Source: Castor canadensis
Taxonomy: Eukaryota > Chordata > Mammalia > Rodentia > Castoridae
Assembly: GCF_047511655.1 (NCBI RefSeq)
Contig: NC_133401.1
Span: forward strand, 15,842,001-15,906,000
Length of the DNA: 64,000 nucleotides
Direction of reading: 5' to 3'
Shown piece by piece: positions 1 to 12,436 of this stretch. The notes below the pieces were generated by a model. It did not search any database. It saw only the letters and a program-made list of their open reading frames with translations, and was not told the origin of the DNA. Position 1 is the stretch's first letter; each line of letters begins with the position of its first letter. A program made the position numbers and the translations under genes.

Positions 1-240
1 ATAGAAATGCTTGGAGCTCGGTGTGTTGTCATGGTGTCAAATCTATGTGTACAAATACCACAAAATCATGATAGGGTGCTTTTATTTTTTTGTTGTTGTT
101 GCTCATCTTCCTGTTTTTTTCTTTTCATTTGTTTTTGTTGTCAACTAGTTTTTTCTTTTTTACTTTTAACATATTCAGACAATAAAGCATTTGTAATGTT
201 TAATTTAAACTGACTTTGTCTTTTTAGGGAGTGAGGAGGA
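1..240. other. AT-rich sequence, no gene seen
   Basis: T-rich, with an AATAAA at 180-185 on the plus strand. I find no supported exon. Confidence 0.5.
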
Positions 241-246
241 GGTTAA

Positions 247-295
247 GACAGAGTCTCCCTATTTAACAGCCTGTGTTAAATAGGGAGACTCTGTC
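247..295. repeat. Perfect 22-bp inverted repeat with 5-nt loop
   Basis: Arm 247-268 (gacagagtctcc... to ...tttaaca) is the exact reverse complement of 274-295, with loop gcctg. It lies at the edge of an antisense B1-like piece; the right arm replaces the usual B1 'gagacagggtctc' stretch. It probably arose by inverted copying of one arm. Confidence 0.9.
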
Positions 296-393
296 CTTAA
301 ACTCATGATCCTCCTTCCTCAGACTATTGAGTGCTGGAATTATGAGCATGCACCACCAAGCCCAGCTCACTTAGTCTTTTGTTTGGCCCTTCC

Positions 394-455
394 TTCTTTT
401 CTTCCTTTCTTCCTTCCTCCTTCCTTCCCTCCCTCCTTCTTTCCTTCCTTCTCCT
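394..455 (+). repeat. CTTCC/CCTT microsatellite
   Basis: Runs of cttcc, ttcctt and ccctcc form a pyrimidine-rich tract. Confidence 0.8.
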
Positions 456-635
456 CTGGGGGCCTCCAAATCCTGGCTTAACCTCAATATTATAGGGACT
501 GCAGAATAGCTACCGCTAAGAAACAAGAACCCATTCTAGAAAGATACCCATTCACTCAGAAGTTTCTATAGCACCTGTTTGGGGTTGACCAAGACCCAAG
601 TTTCCCATTGAGGTAGTATTTTGGGGGGAGATTAA

Positions 636-906
636 TGGTACTGGAGTTTGAGCTGAGGGTCTCCAACTTGCTAGGCAGGTGCTAGGCAGCCCATTTTGCT
701 TTATTTTTCATGTAGGATCTCAATGTTTTACTCAGGGCCTGCCTCAGACCACAACTGCAGTCCTACCTATCGCCTCCCTCAGAGCTGGGATGAAGCCATC
801 GACCACCATGCCTGGCTTTTTTGGTCAGGCTGGCCTTGAACTGTGATCCTCCCATCTCCACCTCCCAAGAAGCTGGGATTATAAGTGTGAGCCACTGTGC
901 CTGCCT
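636..906 (-). mobile_element. Antisense composite SINE and B1 piece
   Basis: An ID-type tail in reverse (ttgctaggcaggtgctaggc) is followed by a reversed B1 head (ctgggattataagtgtgagc). Confidence 0.7.
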
Positions 907-1000
907 AACACTGAGATAGTACTGGCCAAGATTTAGGTGAAGGGCAAAAAAGTCATCAATCCACTTTCTGTAAATACTAGAAGACAAAGGTAAAAGTCAC

Positions 1001-1090
1001 AGAGCTGGTGGAGTGGCTCAAGTGGTAGAACATCTGCCCAGCAAACATGAGGCCTGAGTTCAATCCCCAGTACTGCCAAAAAAAAAAAAG
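1001..1090 (+). mobile_element. ID-like SINE
   Basis: Reads 'gtggctcaagtggtagaaca' and ends in an A-run after 'ccccagtactgcc'. Confidence 0.8.
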
Positions 1091-1604
1091 TTCAGAGTAG
1101 AGAGCAGCGAGGGAACGTTATCTAGGATTCTGAAGACAAGGGGATGTTTCTTGGCTTGGAAGAGGGAATGGCCCAGGGCTCAAATCAGATGTTTCTGACA
1201 TTCTATTTTTTTTCTATTTATGACCTTACCAACCTAAACTAGTACAAGAAACTATGAAAATGCTGAATCACCAGAGATACCAGGTTTCATGTGCACAAAG
1301 GCAAGAAAACCAACATTGCTACATACTGAATTTCTACCATGCTGTCCTTTGAACACCAGCATTCTTCCACATAGCATTAAAGATTGTAAGAACAGTGTCC
1401 TCCATCATTTCTAGTGATTAACTCTCGACAATCTGAATCAATATTACTATCAATATTATAATCTGACAGCTCCAAGAAGAGCAACCCATTCTGGAAACCC
1501 TTTCTTGGTTTCCAGGAGTTTGAACTATTGGCTTCTCTCTTACCTTCTTCAGTCCTTTAATGTCTCCTATAAATGTGTAGGTACCCTGGTCTCAGTGGTC
1601 AGCC

Positions 1605-1826
1605 CCCCTGCCCTTTTGTGGCACTGCAGTTTTATCTCAGGCCCTCATGCTGGCTAGACAGCGCTCTACCACCTGAGCCACTCCACCAGCCCTGTTTTGT
1701 GTTGGGTATTTTCAAGAAAGGGCCTCATGAACTATTTGTCCAGGGCTGACTTCCAACCTCAATCCTCCTGATCTCTGCCTCCTGAGTAAGTAGGATTACA
1801 GGCGTGAGCCACTGCACCCGGCTAGC
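1605..1826 (-). mobile_element. Antisense composite B1-ID SINE
   Basis: Reversed ID tail ('gctctaccacctgagccact') and reversed B1 head ending 'gtgagccactgcacccggc'. Confidence 0.8.
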
Positions 1827-2337
1827 CCCTATTCTCCCTGTCTTCATTCCTTCTCTCTGGAACTAATGAAGCAGGCCTGGGTTGCTCAAACCTACACATG
1901 TTCAAGAACAGCCTGTGTTCATGACTAACATTGGCAGCTCAGGGCCTGAACTCTGGCCATGCTGTATCTGATAGGAATGTTTTTGCACATCCAAGGCCTT
2001 GATCAACACTGTTCTGGTTTGTCAAGAGCGTGCATAACAACAACGTGATTTATGGGGGACACTGGCCTCCCACTAGGGAGTCTGGAGCTTCAGTGCCCCT
2101 GAGATCAGTCACAGAGCATATGCAGATGGGACTGACCATCTATAAAAACCCTGAACATCCAGGTTTAGTGAGTGACTCTGGTGGGCAACACTTTGCACAC
2201 TATCACACATCATTGCTGGGGGTCTTTCTACGTGAGTCCACTGAACACTTCGGCGAACACTGAAGCTCATACATGATGTCCTCCTCTTCCCTTTGCTGAT
2301 TTCTCTGTCTTTGTGTTGTTGAAAAAAATTAATCATA

Positions 2338-2560
2338 GCCAGGTGTGGTGGTTCACACCTGTAATCCCACACGTGGGAGGCAGAAGCAGGATTATCGATA
2401 ATTCAAGGACAGCTTGGGCTACACAGAGAGACTCTGTTTCAAAAATCTAAGAAAAAGAAAAGGAGGGGAGACTAGGGATGTAGCTCAGTGGTAGAGTGCT
2501 GGCCTAGCATGTGTGAGGTCCTGGTTTCAATTCCCAGAACAAGACAAAAATAAAATTGTA
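2338..2560 (+). mobile_element. B1 followed by ID-like SINE
   Basis: B1 head 'gccaggtgtggtggttcaca', then an ID unit of the older type 'gatgtagctcagtggtagag'. Confidence 0.8.
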
Positions 2561-2767
2561 ACCATGAGTGTAACAGCTGGGTCATGAAAGTCTATCAAGT
2601 CATTGAGGTGGCCATGGGGACCCCTGAAAGAAGAGGTTATCTAGCCCCATAAGTGTAAATCCCAACAACTCCCAAATGTGTATCACCAGCCCTGCTCTAC
2701 CTAGACTTTTATGAACAGTTGCCTACTTGATTCTCCAAATGATTCCTTTATTTACTTATTTATTTAT

Positions 2768-2990
2768 TTTTATTTGTGGTACTGAGAATTACACTCAGGG
2801 CCTTGCATTAGCTAGACAGGTGCTCTACAACTTGAGCCAACCCCCTCACCCCAGTCCTTTTTGCTTTTAGTTTGTTTTTAAGATATGGTCTTGCACTAAC
2901 TTTGCCCAAGCCAACCTCAGACCATGAGCTTCCTACCTCTGCCTCCTGAGTAGCTGGAATTACAGGTATGCACCACCATGCCCAGCCCCT
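2768..2990 (-). mobile_element. Antisense composite B1-ID SINE
   Basis: Reversed ID tail ('agacaggtgctctacaactt') and reversed B1 ('ggaattacaggtatgcacca'). Confidence 0.75.
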
Positions 2991-3489
2991 CCAATTAATT
3001 CTTGAAGACCTGACTAGACAAATGTTTCATTTTCCTCCCTACCACGAACCTGCTCCTCCTCCCCAATTACTGCTTCAGAAAGTGCCATCCCAACCATCCA
3101 GCTGCTCTACCCACAAACTTCAGAAATACCCCTGATTCCTTGCTATCTTTACCTTCATCAAATCTCATCAGTGCCCTCTCCTCCCCTGGGACCCTCAGGA
3201 ATATAAGAATGTCATGCCCATCCCTCCCCTGGGACACTCGGTCACTGGCTTCACCCCAGCTTCTCTCCAGACAGTTCTTAGGAGTTACTTGTTACTCATC
3301 CTCTACCCTGATTTCAAAAGCCACTGTCTGATCCCTGTAGATGTCTGTCCCCTGTACATCTCTAGCTGACCCAGATTCATATGTCTCCTTGGCTGCTATG
3401 TCCATTGATCTTGTTTGTCATCTTCAAGTTGTAACTCTGATGTCCTCAGCCTCCGAGTCCCAACTCTTGGCCCTCTAATATCAGTTCAA

Positions 3490-4690
3490 GAGCCGTTGAG
3501 CACTTCAGTCATGCTGGTCCTAGAATGGCTCACATACTTCCCAATTGTGACAGGTAGACTCTAAGGCAGTTCCCATAATCCCCGCTTCCTGGTACTTACG
3601 CCTGTAGTTTGTTCCCTCCCCTTGACCTTGGACTTGCATCTAACCAATAAGATTCAGCAAAAGTAGCAGATGTATGTGACCATGTTACGTAAGATCACCC
3701 ATTTCTACTGCTTTTCAAGAAGCACGAATCAAAAGCTGGTGGAACCCAGGATGTAGAGCCTGACCAACACACCAAAATAGAACATCACAAGGTCTACAAG
3801 GGTGATGCAGCTGAGTGGCTGGATTATCATAGGTACACAGTAAATGTCACTGAGCACATGATTCAGCGTGGTTTCTCTGGGACCTCTTGAGAGGAACGTG
3901 TGCTTCCATTAGACTGAGGGGTTAACTTGGCAGTACATGCTGGACTCTGAATTCACAGGCATCTGTTAAGCAGAGAAGAAAAAGTGAGTTCCACCTGCTG
4001 CTTGACGCCTCCTGCTCTCCTCGGCTGGAGTCTGTGGCCTACACAGCCTGGCACTCTCCTGTCCTATTGGAATTTCTTTGGAAATTCCAAAGATCTTCCT
4101 CCTTTTTCACTGCCCTTCAGTCATGCTGGAACTTCTCCATCCTAGAATGGCCCACGTACTTCCCCACTATGATAGACAGACTCTAAGGTAGCCCATAGTC
4201 CCCCTGCCTCCTGGTATTGGTGACCTTATAAGATCCCCTTCTTCTGAGCACAGAACCTATGGCTTTCATCTAACCAATAGGATACGGCAAAGGTGGAAGG
4301 ATGTATGGGACTGTGATTCTGTTACAATCATAATTTCCACCTTGGCTTTGAAGGAAAAACAAGATGAAAGAAAGAAAAGACACGTGGCAAAAGATGAAGC
4401 GTGGCCCCTAGCTGACAGTCAGTAAGAAACTGAGACCCTCACAATCACAGCCTGCAAGGATCTGAACACTGCCAATAACCAAGAACTTGGAAGAGGATCT
4501 TCTCCCAGCCAAGCCTCGGATGAGACCTCAGCCTTGACCTATACCTGGTGACAGCCTTGCAGGAGATGCCTCTAAGCAGTGCTGGGCTCCTGATGCACAG
4601 AAACTGTGAGATGATAAATTATGTTGTCTTAAGGTGGTACATCCATGATAATTTATCTAGCAACTGATACCTAGAACACCCACCTCAGGG
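3490..4690. repeat. Two diverged copies of an old interspersed repeat
   Basis: 3505-3700 and 4118-4330 share an ordered set of phrases: 'cttcagtcatgctgg', 'cctagaatggc', 'agactctaaggta/cag' and 'catctaaccaata'. The second copy continues to 'cagaaactgtgagatgataaat' at about 4600-4622, a tail common to old mammalian interspersed repeats. The family is not identified. Confidence 0.5.
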
Positions 4691-4699
4691 CTTTTTTTC

Positions 4700-5340
4700 T
4701 TTGGTGACCCTCAACTTGGGATGCTCCATGTCATGCCCTTGGCATGGTTCTCTCCTTTCATCCTTCCGGAATGTAGCAGACACCATGTTGACTGGCCTAC
4801 CACTCCTCCCCATAGCTCCACCCTTGCTTGCTTCTATTGAAGAGACTGAGAAACCCAACACCTCATTTTCTCAGCCTTCCTTTCAATGACACTAAAGATG
4901 TACATGAGGAAGCTTTTTGGGAAGACATAATAGTGAATAAATACAGCTTCCCTCCTAGACCCTGAAGAAGAGCGTGACTTAAGTAGCTAGGTTTGTACAA
5001 ACTCATGGCTGATTGCAGAGCTAACTCAATCTACACAATCCCCTGACCCAACTCAATTCTCCTCTGCAGGACTTGAACTTAGAGACACTTAAATCATAGA
5101 GAGGAAGATGTTATAATATAGTAGGAAGTCATAGAGGAGCCATGACCAGAAGACGTACGTAGGAAATCCATCCAGATTGTGAAAAATGAAACAAATTCAT
5201 AGATTAGCCAAAGAAAGAGACAATAAGAGAGACAAGCTTCATGGTAGCCTTCCAGTCCCCGTGAATCCCAGCAGTAATTTCTGAAATTGAGTTATCTGAC
5301 AGACCTCAATGTGCTCTCAGTAACTCCCACTTTATTCGAA
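4700..5340. other. No feature recognised
   Basis: Non-repetitive looking sequence to the left of the array. I see no supported exon or known repeat. Confidence 0.4.
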
Positions 5341-5390
5341 CTACTTCAGAGAGTTTATCTTTCATAGTATTAAAAATCCCTGACCAGGCC

Positions 5391-5590
5391 AGGCACTGGT
5401 GCATCACACCTGTAATCCCAGCTACTTGGGAGGCTGAGATCAGGAGGATGGCAATTTGAGGCCAGTCCAAGCAAATAGTTATCAAGACCCTATCTCCAAA
5501 TAACCAGAATAAAATGAACTGGAGATGTGGCTCAAGCAGTAGAGCACCTACTTTGCTAGTGCAAAGTCCTTATCAAAAAATAAAATACCC
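5391..5590 (+). mobile_element. Composite B1-ID SINE in the t1 interval
   Basis: Head 'ggcactggtgcatcacacctgt' region and ID tail 'gtggctcaagcagtagagc'. It lies at the matching distance from t1 but is more diverged. Confidence 0.75.
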
Positions 5591-5776
5591 TAAACAAGAT
5601 ATATAGTATATCCACACTTTTTGAGAATGGCTCATCTGTCAATTACGCTAAAGTCCACCACTCTCTAAGCAATCCTCATGATAAGTGATCCGCCTTCTTG
5701 AAAAAAAAGGAACACAGCAGTCCTCTATGTTAAGCAAACATTTTAGACAGCACTAAATTATTAAAGTTCTGTGACC

Positions 5777-5875
5777 CTAAACCTTGGCTTTTCCAAACCC
5801 AATAAAAGTGTCCCTGGGACAGGCACCGAGCTTTGGTCTGGCTCCTCTGGACAAACCTGGGTTGGTCATCAACAC
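5777..5875 (-). CDS. CEACAM20 terminal-exon copy t1, diverged
   Basis: 99 nt, 32 residues plus stop, starting VLMTNPGLSR and ending DTFIGFGKAKV. It lacks a 12-nt segment present in t2 to t5. Near the end it has D-T-F-I-G-F, which resembles the human N-T-Y-I-Q-I with Phe in place of Tyr. This likeness may be chance, because the spacing from the first motif is longer. Confidence 0.45.
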   Translation of the reverse strand: MLMTNPGLSRGARPKLGACPRDTFIGFGKAKV

Positions 5876-6610
5876 CTTCAGAATACAGAACCAAAGGCCC
5901 AGTACTGGACCTGGCATCATCCAGCCAAGCCTTACACCAGGATGCTGTCGCCTGAGTTCTCTGGAGGAGTTCCACTAATCCCTAATTCTCTGAGCTTGCT
6001 ACGGGAACTTTTGTTTAGACTTGGATGAACTAATAGTTTTCATGCTTTTAAGTGGTTTAACTGTACATATTGCTCTTCATTTGCTTCCAGGAAGCTCAAA
6101 GACAAATAAGGTATCGGAACAGAGACCACATAGATCCAGCATATTTTTACCTGTTTGCTTATAACTTGACCTCCTTCTATTTTAAAAAATATTTTTCTTA
6201 GCCAGGCATGGTGTTGTATGCCTGTAATCCCAGCACTCTGGAGGCTGAGGCAGGCGAATCATGAGTTTGAGGCCATCTTGGGCTACATAGAGAGACCCTG
6301 TCTAAAGTACAGAGGTGGGAGAGAGAGGGAAAATGAAGGGAGGGGAGAGAGAGAGGTGAGACAGATGGGGAGTGAAATTGACAGAAAAGAAGTGGGTGGA
6401 GTGAAAGCAAATTCAATGCACATAGAATGAAGTACAAAGGAGTGGGTAAAATAACAGGGTAAATTCACCAAAAAATGACAGGATGGAATCCAACTGAAAT
6501 GATTTATAGGAAAATTCTGTTGGTACAGCATCATAAAGACTTCAGCAGAGGAAAAGGCAAACAAGGGACAGCCTTCTACCTGCCTAAAGACTCAGCATGG
6601 CATAAAATAC

Positions 6611-6730
6611 CTCGTACTCTGCCTCTGTATTGTCTTCTGGAACAGAGCGGACCGGTGGACGCATCCGGGGTTTGGGCACAGGATTTCTAGGGCCAGAAGA
6701 GTGGCCTCCCGGGGCTGTAGGTGGTTCCAT
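6611..6730 (-). CDS. CEACAM20 ITAM-exon copy e1, farthest from the gene body
   Basis: 120 nt, 40 open codons, MEPPTAPGGHSSG to TEAEYE, of the KPRMR type. Acceptor acctgcag and donor GAG/gtattt are intact. The next exon downstream is t1, the most diverged terminal copy. Joining the two would give YEVLMTNP. Confidence 0.65.
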
Positions 6731-6885
6731 CTGCAGGTGGGCAGAGAAATCAGGTGAGAGCCCCCATAGACTGCCTGGAGACCTACACAGAGGAAAGAAG
6801 TCACCCAGGACCTCGCAGAGAATCAGATTAGAGAAGGATTGGGACCCACCCCACAGATCATAAGCTCTTGGCAAAGTAGCAGGAT

Positions 6886-9090
6886 AAAAAATGAACATAC
6901 AGAAATCAGTAGCCTTTCTATACAACAACAATGAACAGAATGAGAAAGAAATCAGGAAAACAATCCCATATACAATAGCATCAAAAACAATAAAGTACCT
7001 TGGAATAAATTAAGCAAAAGAAACCCAAGACATTTTTAATAAAAATTATACACCACTGAAGAGAGATATTGAAGACAACTTCAGAAGATGCAAAGACCTT
7101 CCATGCTTGCAGATTGGCAGAATCAACATTGTGAAAATGGTTATACTACCAAAAGCAATCTACATGTTCACTGCAATCCCTATCAAAATTCCAATGACAT
7201 CCTGCACAGAAATAGAAAACTCAATCTTCAAATACATATGGAAACACAAAAGACCTCAAATAGCCAAACCAATTCTGGGCAAAAAGTCCAATGCTGGAGG
7301 CATCACAATACCTGACTTCAAACTATACCACAGAGCCATAGCAATATAAACAGCATGGTATTGGCACAAAAACTGACAGGAAGACCAATGGATCAGAATA
7401 GAAGATCCAGACATAAACCCACACAGCTACAGCCAATAGATCTTTGACAAAGGAGCACAAACACACAATGGATATCTTCATGTATAAGGCTGAAAGTAGA
7501 TTCCTGTCTTTCACCCTGTACCAAAATCAACTCAAAGTGGATAAAAAAACCTAATATAAAGACTGAAACTTTGAAACAACTCCAGGAAGCAGTAGGAATT
7601 ACACCGGAACATATAGATATAGGGAATGATTCCTAAGTAGAACTCAAAAGGCTCAGCATCTAAGAGAAACAATGAACAAATGGAACTGCATCAAACTAAA
7701 GAGCTTCTGCCCAGCAAAAGGAAACAATCACCAGACTCAAGAGACAGCCCACAGAATGGGAGAAAATCTTTGCCAGTAACTCATCTGATAAGGGACTAGA
7801 TCCAGAACCTACAGGAAACAAAAAATTCAACCACAAAAGAATCAGCACCCCAATGAAGAAATGGGCAAAAGAATTCAACAGGAAATTCTCAAAGGAAGAG
7901 GTACAAAAAGCCAGTAAATACATGAAGAAGTGTTCAACTACCCTAGTTATAAAAGAGACGCCAATCAAAACTGCACTAAGATTTCATCTCACCAAAGTGA
8001 GAATGGCCACAGTCAAGGCCAATGACAATGACAAATGCTGGCGAGGATGCCAGCAAGAACCTTATACACTGCTGGTGGGAATGTAAATTAGTATTACCAT
8101 TATGGAGAGCAGTATTGAGATTCCTCAAAAAGCTAAAGTTAGAACTGTCCTATGATCCTGTGATCCTATGATCCTTTGATCTTATGATCCTTTTGAGCAT
8201 CCACCCAAAAGAATGAGAGTCAGGATACAACAGAGACACCTGTACACCAATGTTCAACATAGCACTATTCACAACAGCCAAAGTTTGTAAACAACCCAGA
8301 TGCCCTAACTGATGAATGGATCAAGACAATGTGGTACATATACACAATGGAGTTTTATTCAGCCATAAGGAATAATGAAGTGGTTCGAAGATAAGTGGAT
8401 ACAATTCGAGGACATCATGTTAGTGAAGTAAGCCAGGAACAGAAACACAAAGGCTACATGTTATCTCTCACATATGGAAGATAGATCAAAAAGATAAACA
8501 TATACACAAAAACTAGCATGATCATATACAAACTCAGATGGAGAACATGTTTGTAACAGTAAAATTACTCTATGGAACTCGGCGAAAGAAAAAAAATGAT
8601 ACAGCATCAGTAATATGGCATACCATAAGATGTAAAGGTAGAGGATATAAGGATGGGTATTGAAAGCTGTTGAAAAATATGGGTAGGAGGTAAAGGGGTA
8701 AGGGAGAGCGATGGAAGGGGTTGAACAGACCAAAGTGAAGAATATCCACAGTGGGAATATATTGAGTAACTACTTTGAACATCACCTTAAATATTAATAA
8801 TGAAAGACAGGACTATAAGTAGGTATAGTGTTTGGGGGTACTAAGGAAGGAGGAGGGTAAATGAAAGAGACTAAGGTGAGGATATATGGTCGATGGACTT
8901 TGTACACTGATAGGAAAGAGAACAAAGAAACTTCTTGCAATTGCTTTAAGTGGGATGGAGAGGGGCTGAGGGGAGAACAATGTAAGTGATGTGATCAATG
9001 TACAGTGTAAGCCCAATCAAAGTGTTACTTTGAATCCTCATACATACAGAATATATCCTAATTTTAAAAATGTATACTAAAAAAGTTTTG
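6886..9090 (+). mobile_element. L1 fragment, array copy 1
   Basis: Contains the 3' half of L1 ORF2 with frameshifts (readings such as [16 protein letters not shown] and KKWAKEFNRKFSKEEV, and CWRGC) and then a 3' UTR with the phrase 'gatgaatggatcaag'. It is 5'-truncated and dead. It sits between e1 and e2, with the sense strand opposite to CEACAM20. Confidence 0.85.
8150..8194 (+). repeat. Short imperfect tandem repeat inside L1 copy 1
   Basis: About four and a half units of a 10-nt 'tatgatcctg'-like word. The matching place in the other three L1 copies has one unit. Confidence 0.8.
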
Positions 9091-9091
9091 T

Positions 9092-9260
9092 TAGCTGGGC
9101 AAGGTGGTGTGTGCCCTTAATCCCAGTACTCAGGAGGCAGGGGGAGGGGAGAGAGATAAGAAGAAGGAGGAGAAGAAGGAAGGGGAGAGAGAAGAGAAGG
9201 AGTATGGAGACAGAAAGAGAGAAGGACAAGGAAGAGAACTTGAGGGAAAAGAAGTGGAGG
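9092..9260 (+). mobile_element. B1 head with GA-rich tail, L1 interval 1
   Basis: 'gctgggcaaggtggtgtgtg' followed by a long GGAGA-type tract. Matching copies lie at 11944-12085, 18487-18630 and 23238-23390, at the same place in each L1 interval. Confidence 0.75.
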
Positions 9261-9472
9261 GAGTGAAAATCAATTCATAGGATGTGGAGTAAAGTACAGG
9301 CATGGACTGTAAAGGGATGGGTGGAATTAAGCAGAAAATAACAGGAGGAAAGGGACGAAATGAGGGAAAAAGACTTCTAAGGGAAATTCTGTTGGGAGTT
9401 TATCATAAAGACTTCAGCAGGGAACAAGGCACACAGAGTCTATCTGCCTAAAGACAGCATGGCATAAAATAC

Positions 9473-9592
9473 CTCGTAGTCTGTCTCTGTATTGTCTTCT
9501 GGAACAGAGTGGACCGGTGGACGCATCGGGGGTTTCGGCACTGGATTTCTGGGGCCAGAAGAATGGCTGCCGGGGGCTGAAGGTGGTTCCAT
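9473..9592 (-). CDS. CEACAM20 ITAM-exon copy e2
   Basis: 120 nt, 40 open codons, MEPPSAPGSHSSG to TETDYE, of the KPPMR type. It is the only e copy with L1 intervals on both sides, which suggests that the e1-L1 block was duplicated on its own. Confidence 0.65.
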
Positions 9593-9727
9593 CTGCAGGT
9601 GGGCAGAGAAATCAGGTAAGAGACCCAGAGAAAGGAAGGGAGTCACCCAGGACCTTGCAGAGTATCAGAAGTAGAGAAGGATTGGGACCTGCCCCACAGA
9701 TCATAAACTCTTGGCAAAGTAGCAAGA

Positions 9728-11940
9728 TAAAAATTTAACATACAGAAGTCAGTAGCCTTTCTATATACTAACTAAGAACAGAGTGAGAAAGAAATCAGGG
9801 AAACAATTCCATTTACAATAGCATCAAAAACAATAAAGTACCTTGGAATAAATTAAGCAAAAGAAACCCAAGACATTTAATAAAAATTATACACCACTGA
9901 AAAGAGATATTGAAGACGACTTCAGAAGATGGAAAGACCTTCCAAGCTCATGGATTGGCAGAATAAACATTGTGAAAATGGCCATACTTCCAAAAGCAAT
10001 CTACACGTTCACTGCAATCCCTATCAAAATTCCAATGACATTCTGCACAGTTAGAAAAATCAATCTTGAAATACATATGGCAACACAAAAGACCTCGAAT
10101 ACCAAAACAATTCTGAGCAAGAAGTCCAATGCTGGAGGAATCACAAACCTGACTTCAAACTATACCACAGAGCCATAACAAAAAAAATAGTACGGTATTG
10201 GCACAAAAACTGACAAGAAGACTAATGGATCAGAACAGAAGATCCCGACATAAACCCACACAGATACAGCCAACAGATCTTCGACAAAGGAGAAAAAACA
10301 CACAATGGAGAAGAGATAGAATATTCAACAAATATTGCTGGGAAAACTGGATATCCACATGTATAAGACTGAAAGTAGATTCCTGTCTTTCACCCTGTAC
10401 CAAAATCAACTCAAAGTGGATCAAAGACCTTAATATAAGATAGAAACTTTGGAACTCCAGGAAGCAGTAGGAATTACATTGGAAAAGATTTGTATAGAGA
10501 ATGATTCCTAAGTAAAACTCAAAAGGCTCAGCATCTAAGAGAAACAATGAATAAATGGGACTGCACCAAACTAAAGAGCTTCTGCCCAGCAAAGGTAAGA
10601 ATCACCAGACAGAAAGGAAGAAAATCTTTGCTAGTTATTCATCTAATAAGGAATTAATATCAAGAATCTAAAGGAAACTCAAAACACTCAGCCACCAAAG
10701 AATCAGCACCACAATGAAAAAATGATCACATGAAATCAACAGGGGATTCGCAAAGGAAGAGGTACAAATGGCCGGTAAATACATGAAGAAGTGTTCAACT
10801 TCCCTGGTTATAAAAGAGATGCAAATCAAAACAGCTCTTAGAGTTCATCTCACCACAGTTAGAGGGCCACAGTCAAGGCCAATGACAATGACAAATGCTG
10901 GCGAGGATGCCAGCAAGAACCCTATACACTGCTGGTGGGAATGTAAATTAGCACAACCACTACGGAGAGCAGTATTGAGATTCCACAAAAAGGTAAAGTT
11001 AGAACTGCCATATCATCCAGTGATATTGCTCCTGGGCATCTACCCAAAAGAACAAGTCTCAGGACACAACAGAGACACCTGAACACCAATGTCCATCGCA
11101 GCCAGTATTTACAACAGCCAAGCTTTGGAAACAACTCAGATGACCTACAACTGATGAATCGATCAAGAAACTGTGGTATGTATACACAACCTGGAGTATT
11201 ACTCAGCCATAGGAATAACGACGTGCTTTGAAGGTAAATGGATGCAATTGGAGGACATCATGTTAAGTGAAGTAAGTCAGGAACAGAAACACAAAGCCAC
11301 ATGTTTCCTCTCACACATGGAGGATAGATTCAAAAGGTAAAATGTATGCAAAACCTAGCATGATCATGTACAAACTCAGATGGAGAACATGTTTGTAACA
11401 GTGAAATTACTCTATGGAACTCGGAAAGAGGGAAAGAAAAAAAGAATGTTAGAGCATAGGTAATATGGCAAACCATAGAGGTGAACATAGAGGATATAAG
11501 CATGTGTATCGAAAGCTGTTGAAAAATGGAGATAGGAGGTAAAGAGGTAAGGGAGAGCGATGGAAGGGGTTGAACAAACCAAAGTGAAGAATATCCACAG
11601 TGGGAATATATTGAGAAACCACTTTGAACATCACCTTAAATATTAATAATGAAAGACAGGACTGTAAGTAGGTATAGTGTTGGGGAGTAACAGTGGAAGA
11701 GGGAGGGTAAATGAAAGGGATTAAGGTGAAGATATAAGGTCAATGGACTTTATATACTTATAGGAAAGAGAACAAAGAAACCTCTTGCAATTGTTTTAAG
11801 TAGGGTGGAGAGGGGCTGAGGGGAGAACAATGTAAGTGATGTGACCAATGTACAGTGTAAGCCCAATCAAAGTGTCATTTTGAATCCTCCCACATAAGGA
11901 ATATATCCTAATTTTAAAAATGCATGGTATAAAACTTTTG
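9728..11940 (+). mobile_element. L1 fragment, array copy 2
   Basis: The same L1 segment as copy 1, with matching ends and similar internal breaks, so it was copied by duplication of the host DNA and not by new insertion. ORF2 remnants include [16 protein letters not shown]-like readings and KYMKKCSTSLVIKEMQ. Confidence 0.85.
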
Positions 11941-12316
11941 TTACCTGGGCAAGGTGGTGTGTGCCTTTAATCCCAGTACTCAGGAGGTAGGGCGAGGGGA
12001 GAGAGATAAGAAGAAGGAGGCAGAGGCAGAGGAAAGGGAAAGAGAAAGGGAAGAGAATGAGAGAGGGATGAGGAAGAGAACTTGAGGGAAAACAAGTGGA
12101 GGGAGTGAAAATCAATTCAAAGGACATGGAGTGAAGTACGGGCATGGACTGTAAAGGGATGGGTGGATTTAAGCAGAAAATAACAAGATGAAAATAGATG
12201 AAATGGAGGGAAAAAGACTTCTAAGGAAAATTCTCTTGGGAGTTTATCATGAAGACTTCAGCAGGGAACAAGGCACACAGAGCCTATCTGCCTAAAGACA
12301 GCATGGCATAAAATAC

Positions 12317-12436
12317 CTCATAGTCTGTTTCTGTGTTGTCTTCTGGAACAGAGCGGACTGGTGGATGCATCTGGAGTTTGGGCGCTGGATTTCTGGGTCC
12401 AGATAAGTGGCCTATGAAGGCTGAAGGTGGTTCCAT
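12317..12436 (-). CDS. CEACAM20 ITAM-exon copy e3
   Basis: 120 nt, 40 open codons, MEPPSAFIGHLSG to TETDYE, of the KLQMH type. Acceptor acttgcag and donor GAG/gtattt are intact. Its neighbours are t2 on the upper side and an L1 interval on the lower side. Confidence 0.65.

Noticed and set aside
5940-6010. Possible extra cytoplasmic exon (reading SKLRELGISGTPPENSGD) between t and e copies
   Set aside because: It has a usable donor-like gt and is present in all t intervals, but the likeness to the human tail is too weak to support.
7853-8086. Frames with KKWAKEFNRKFSKEEV and CWRGC as host genes
   Set aside because: They are L1 ORF2 C-terminal remnants, repeated in all four L1 copies with different breaks.
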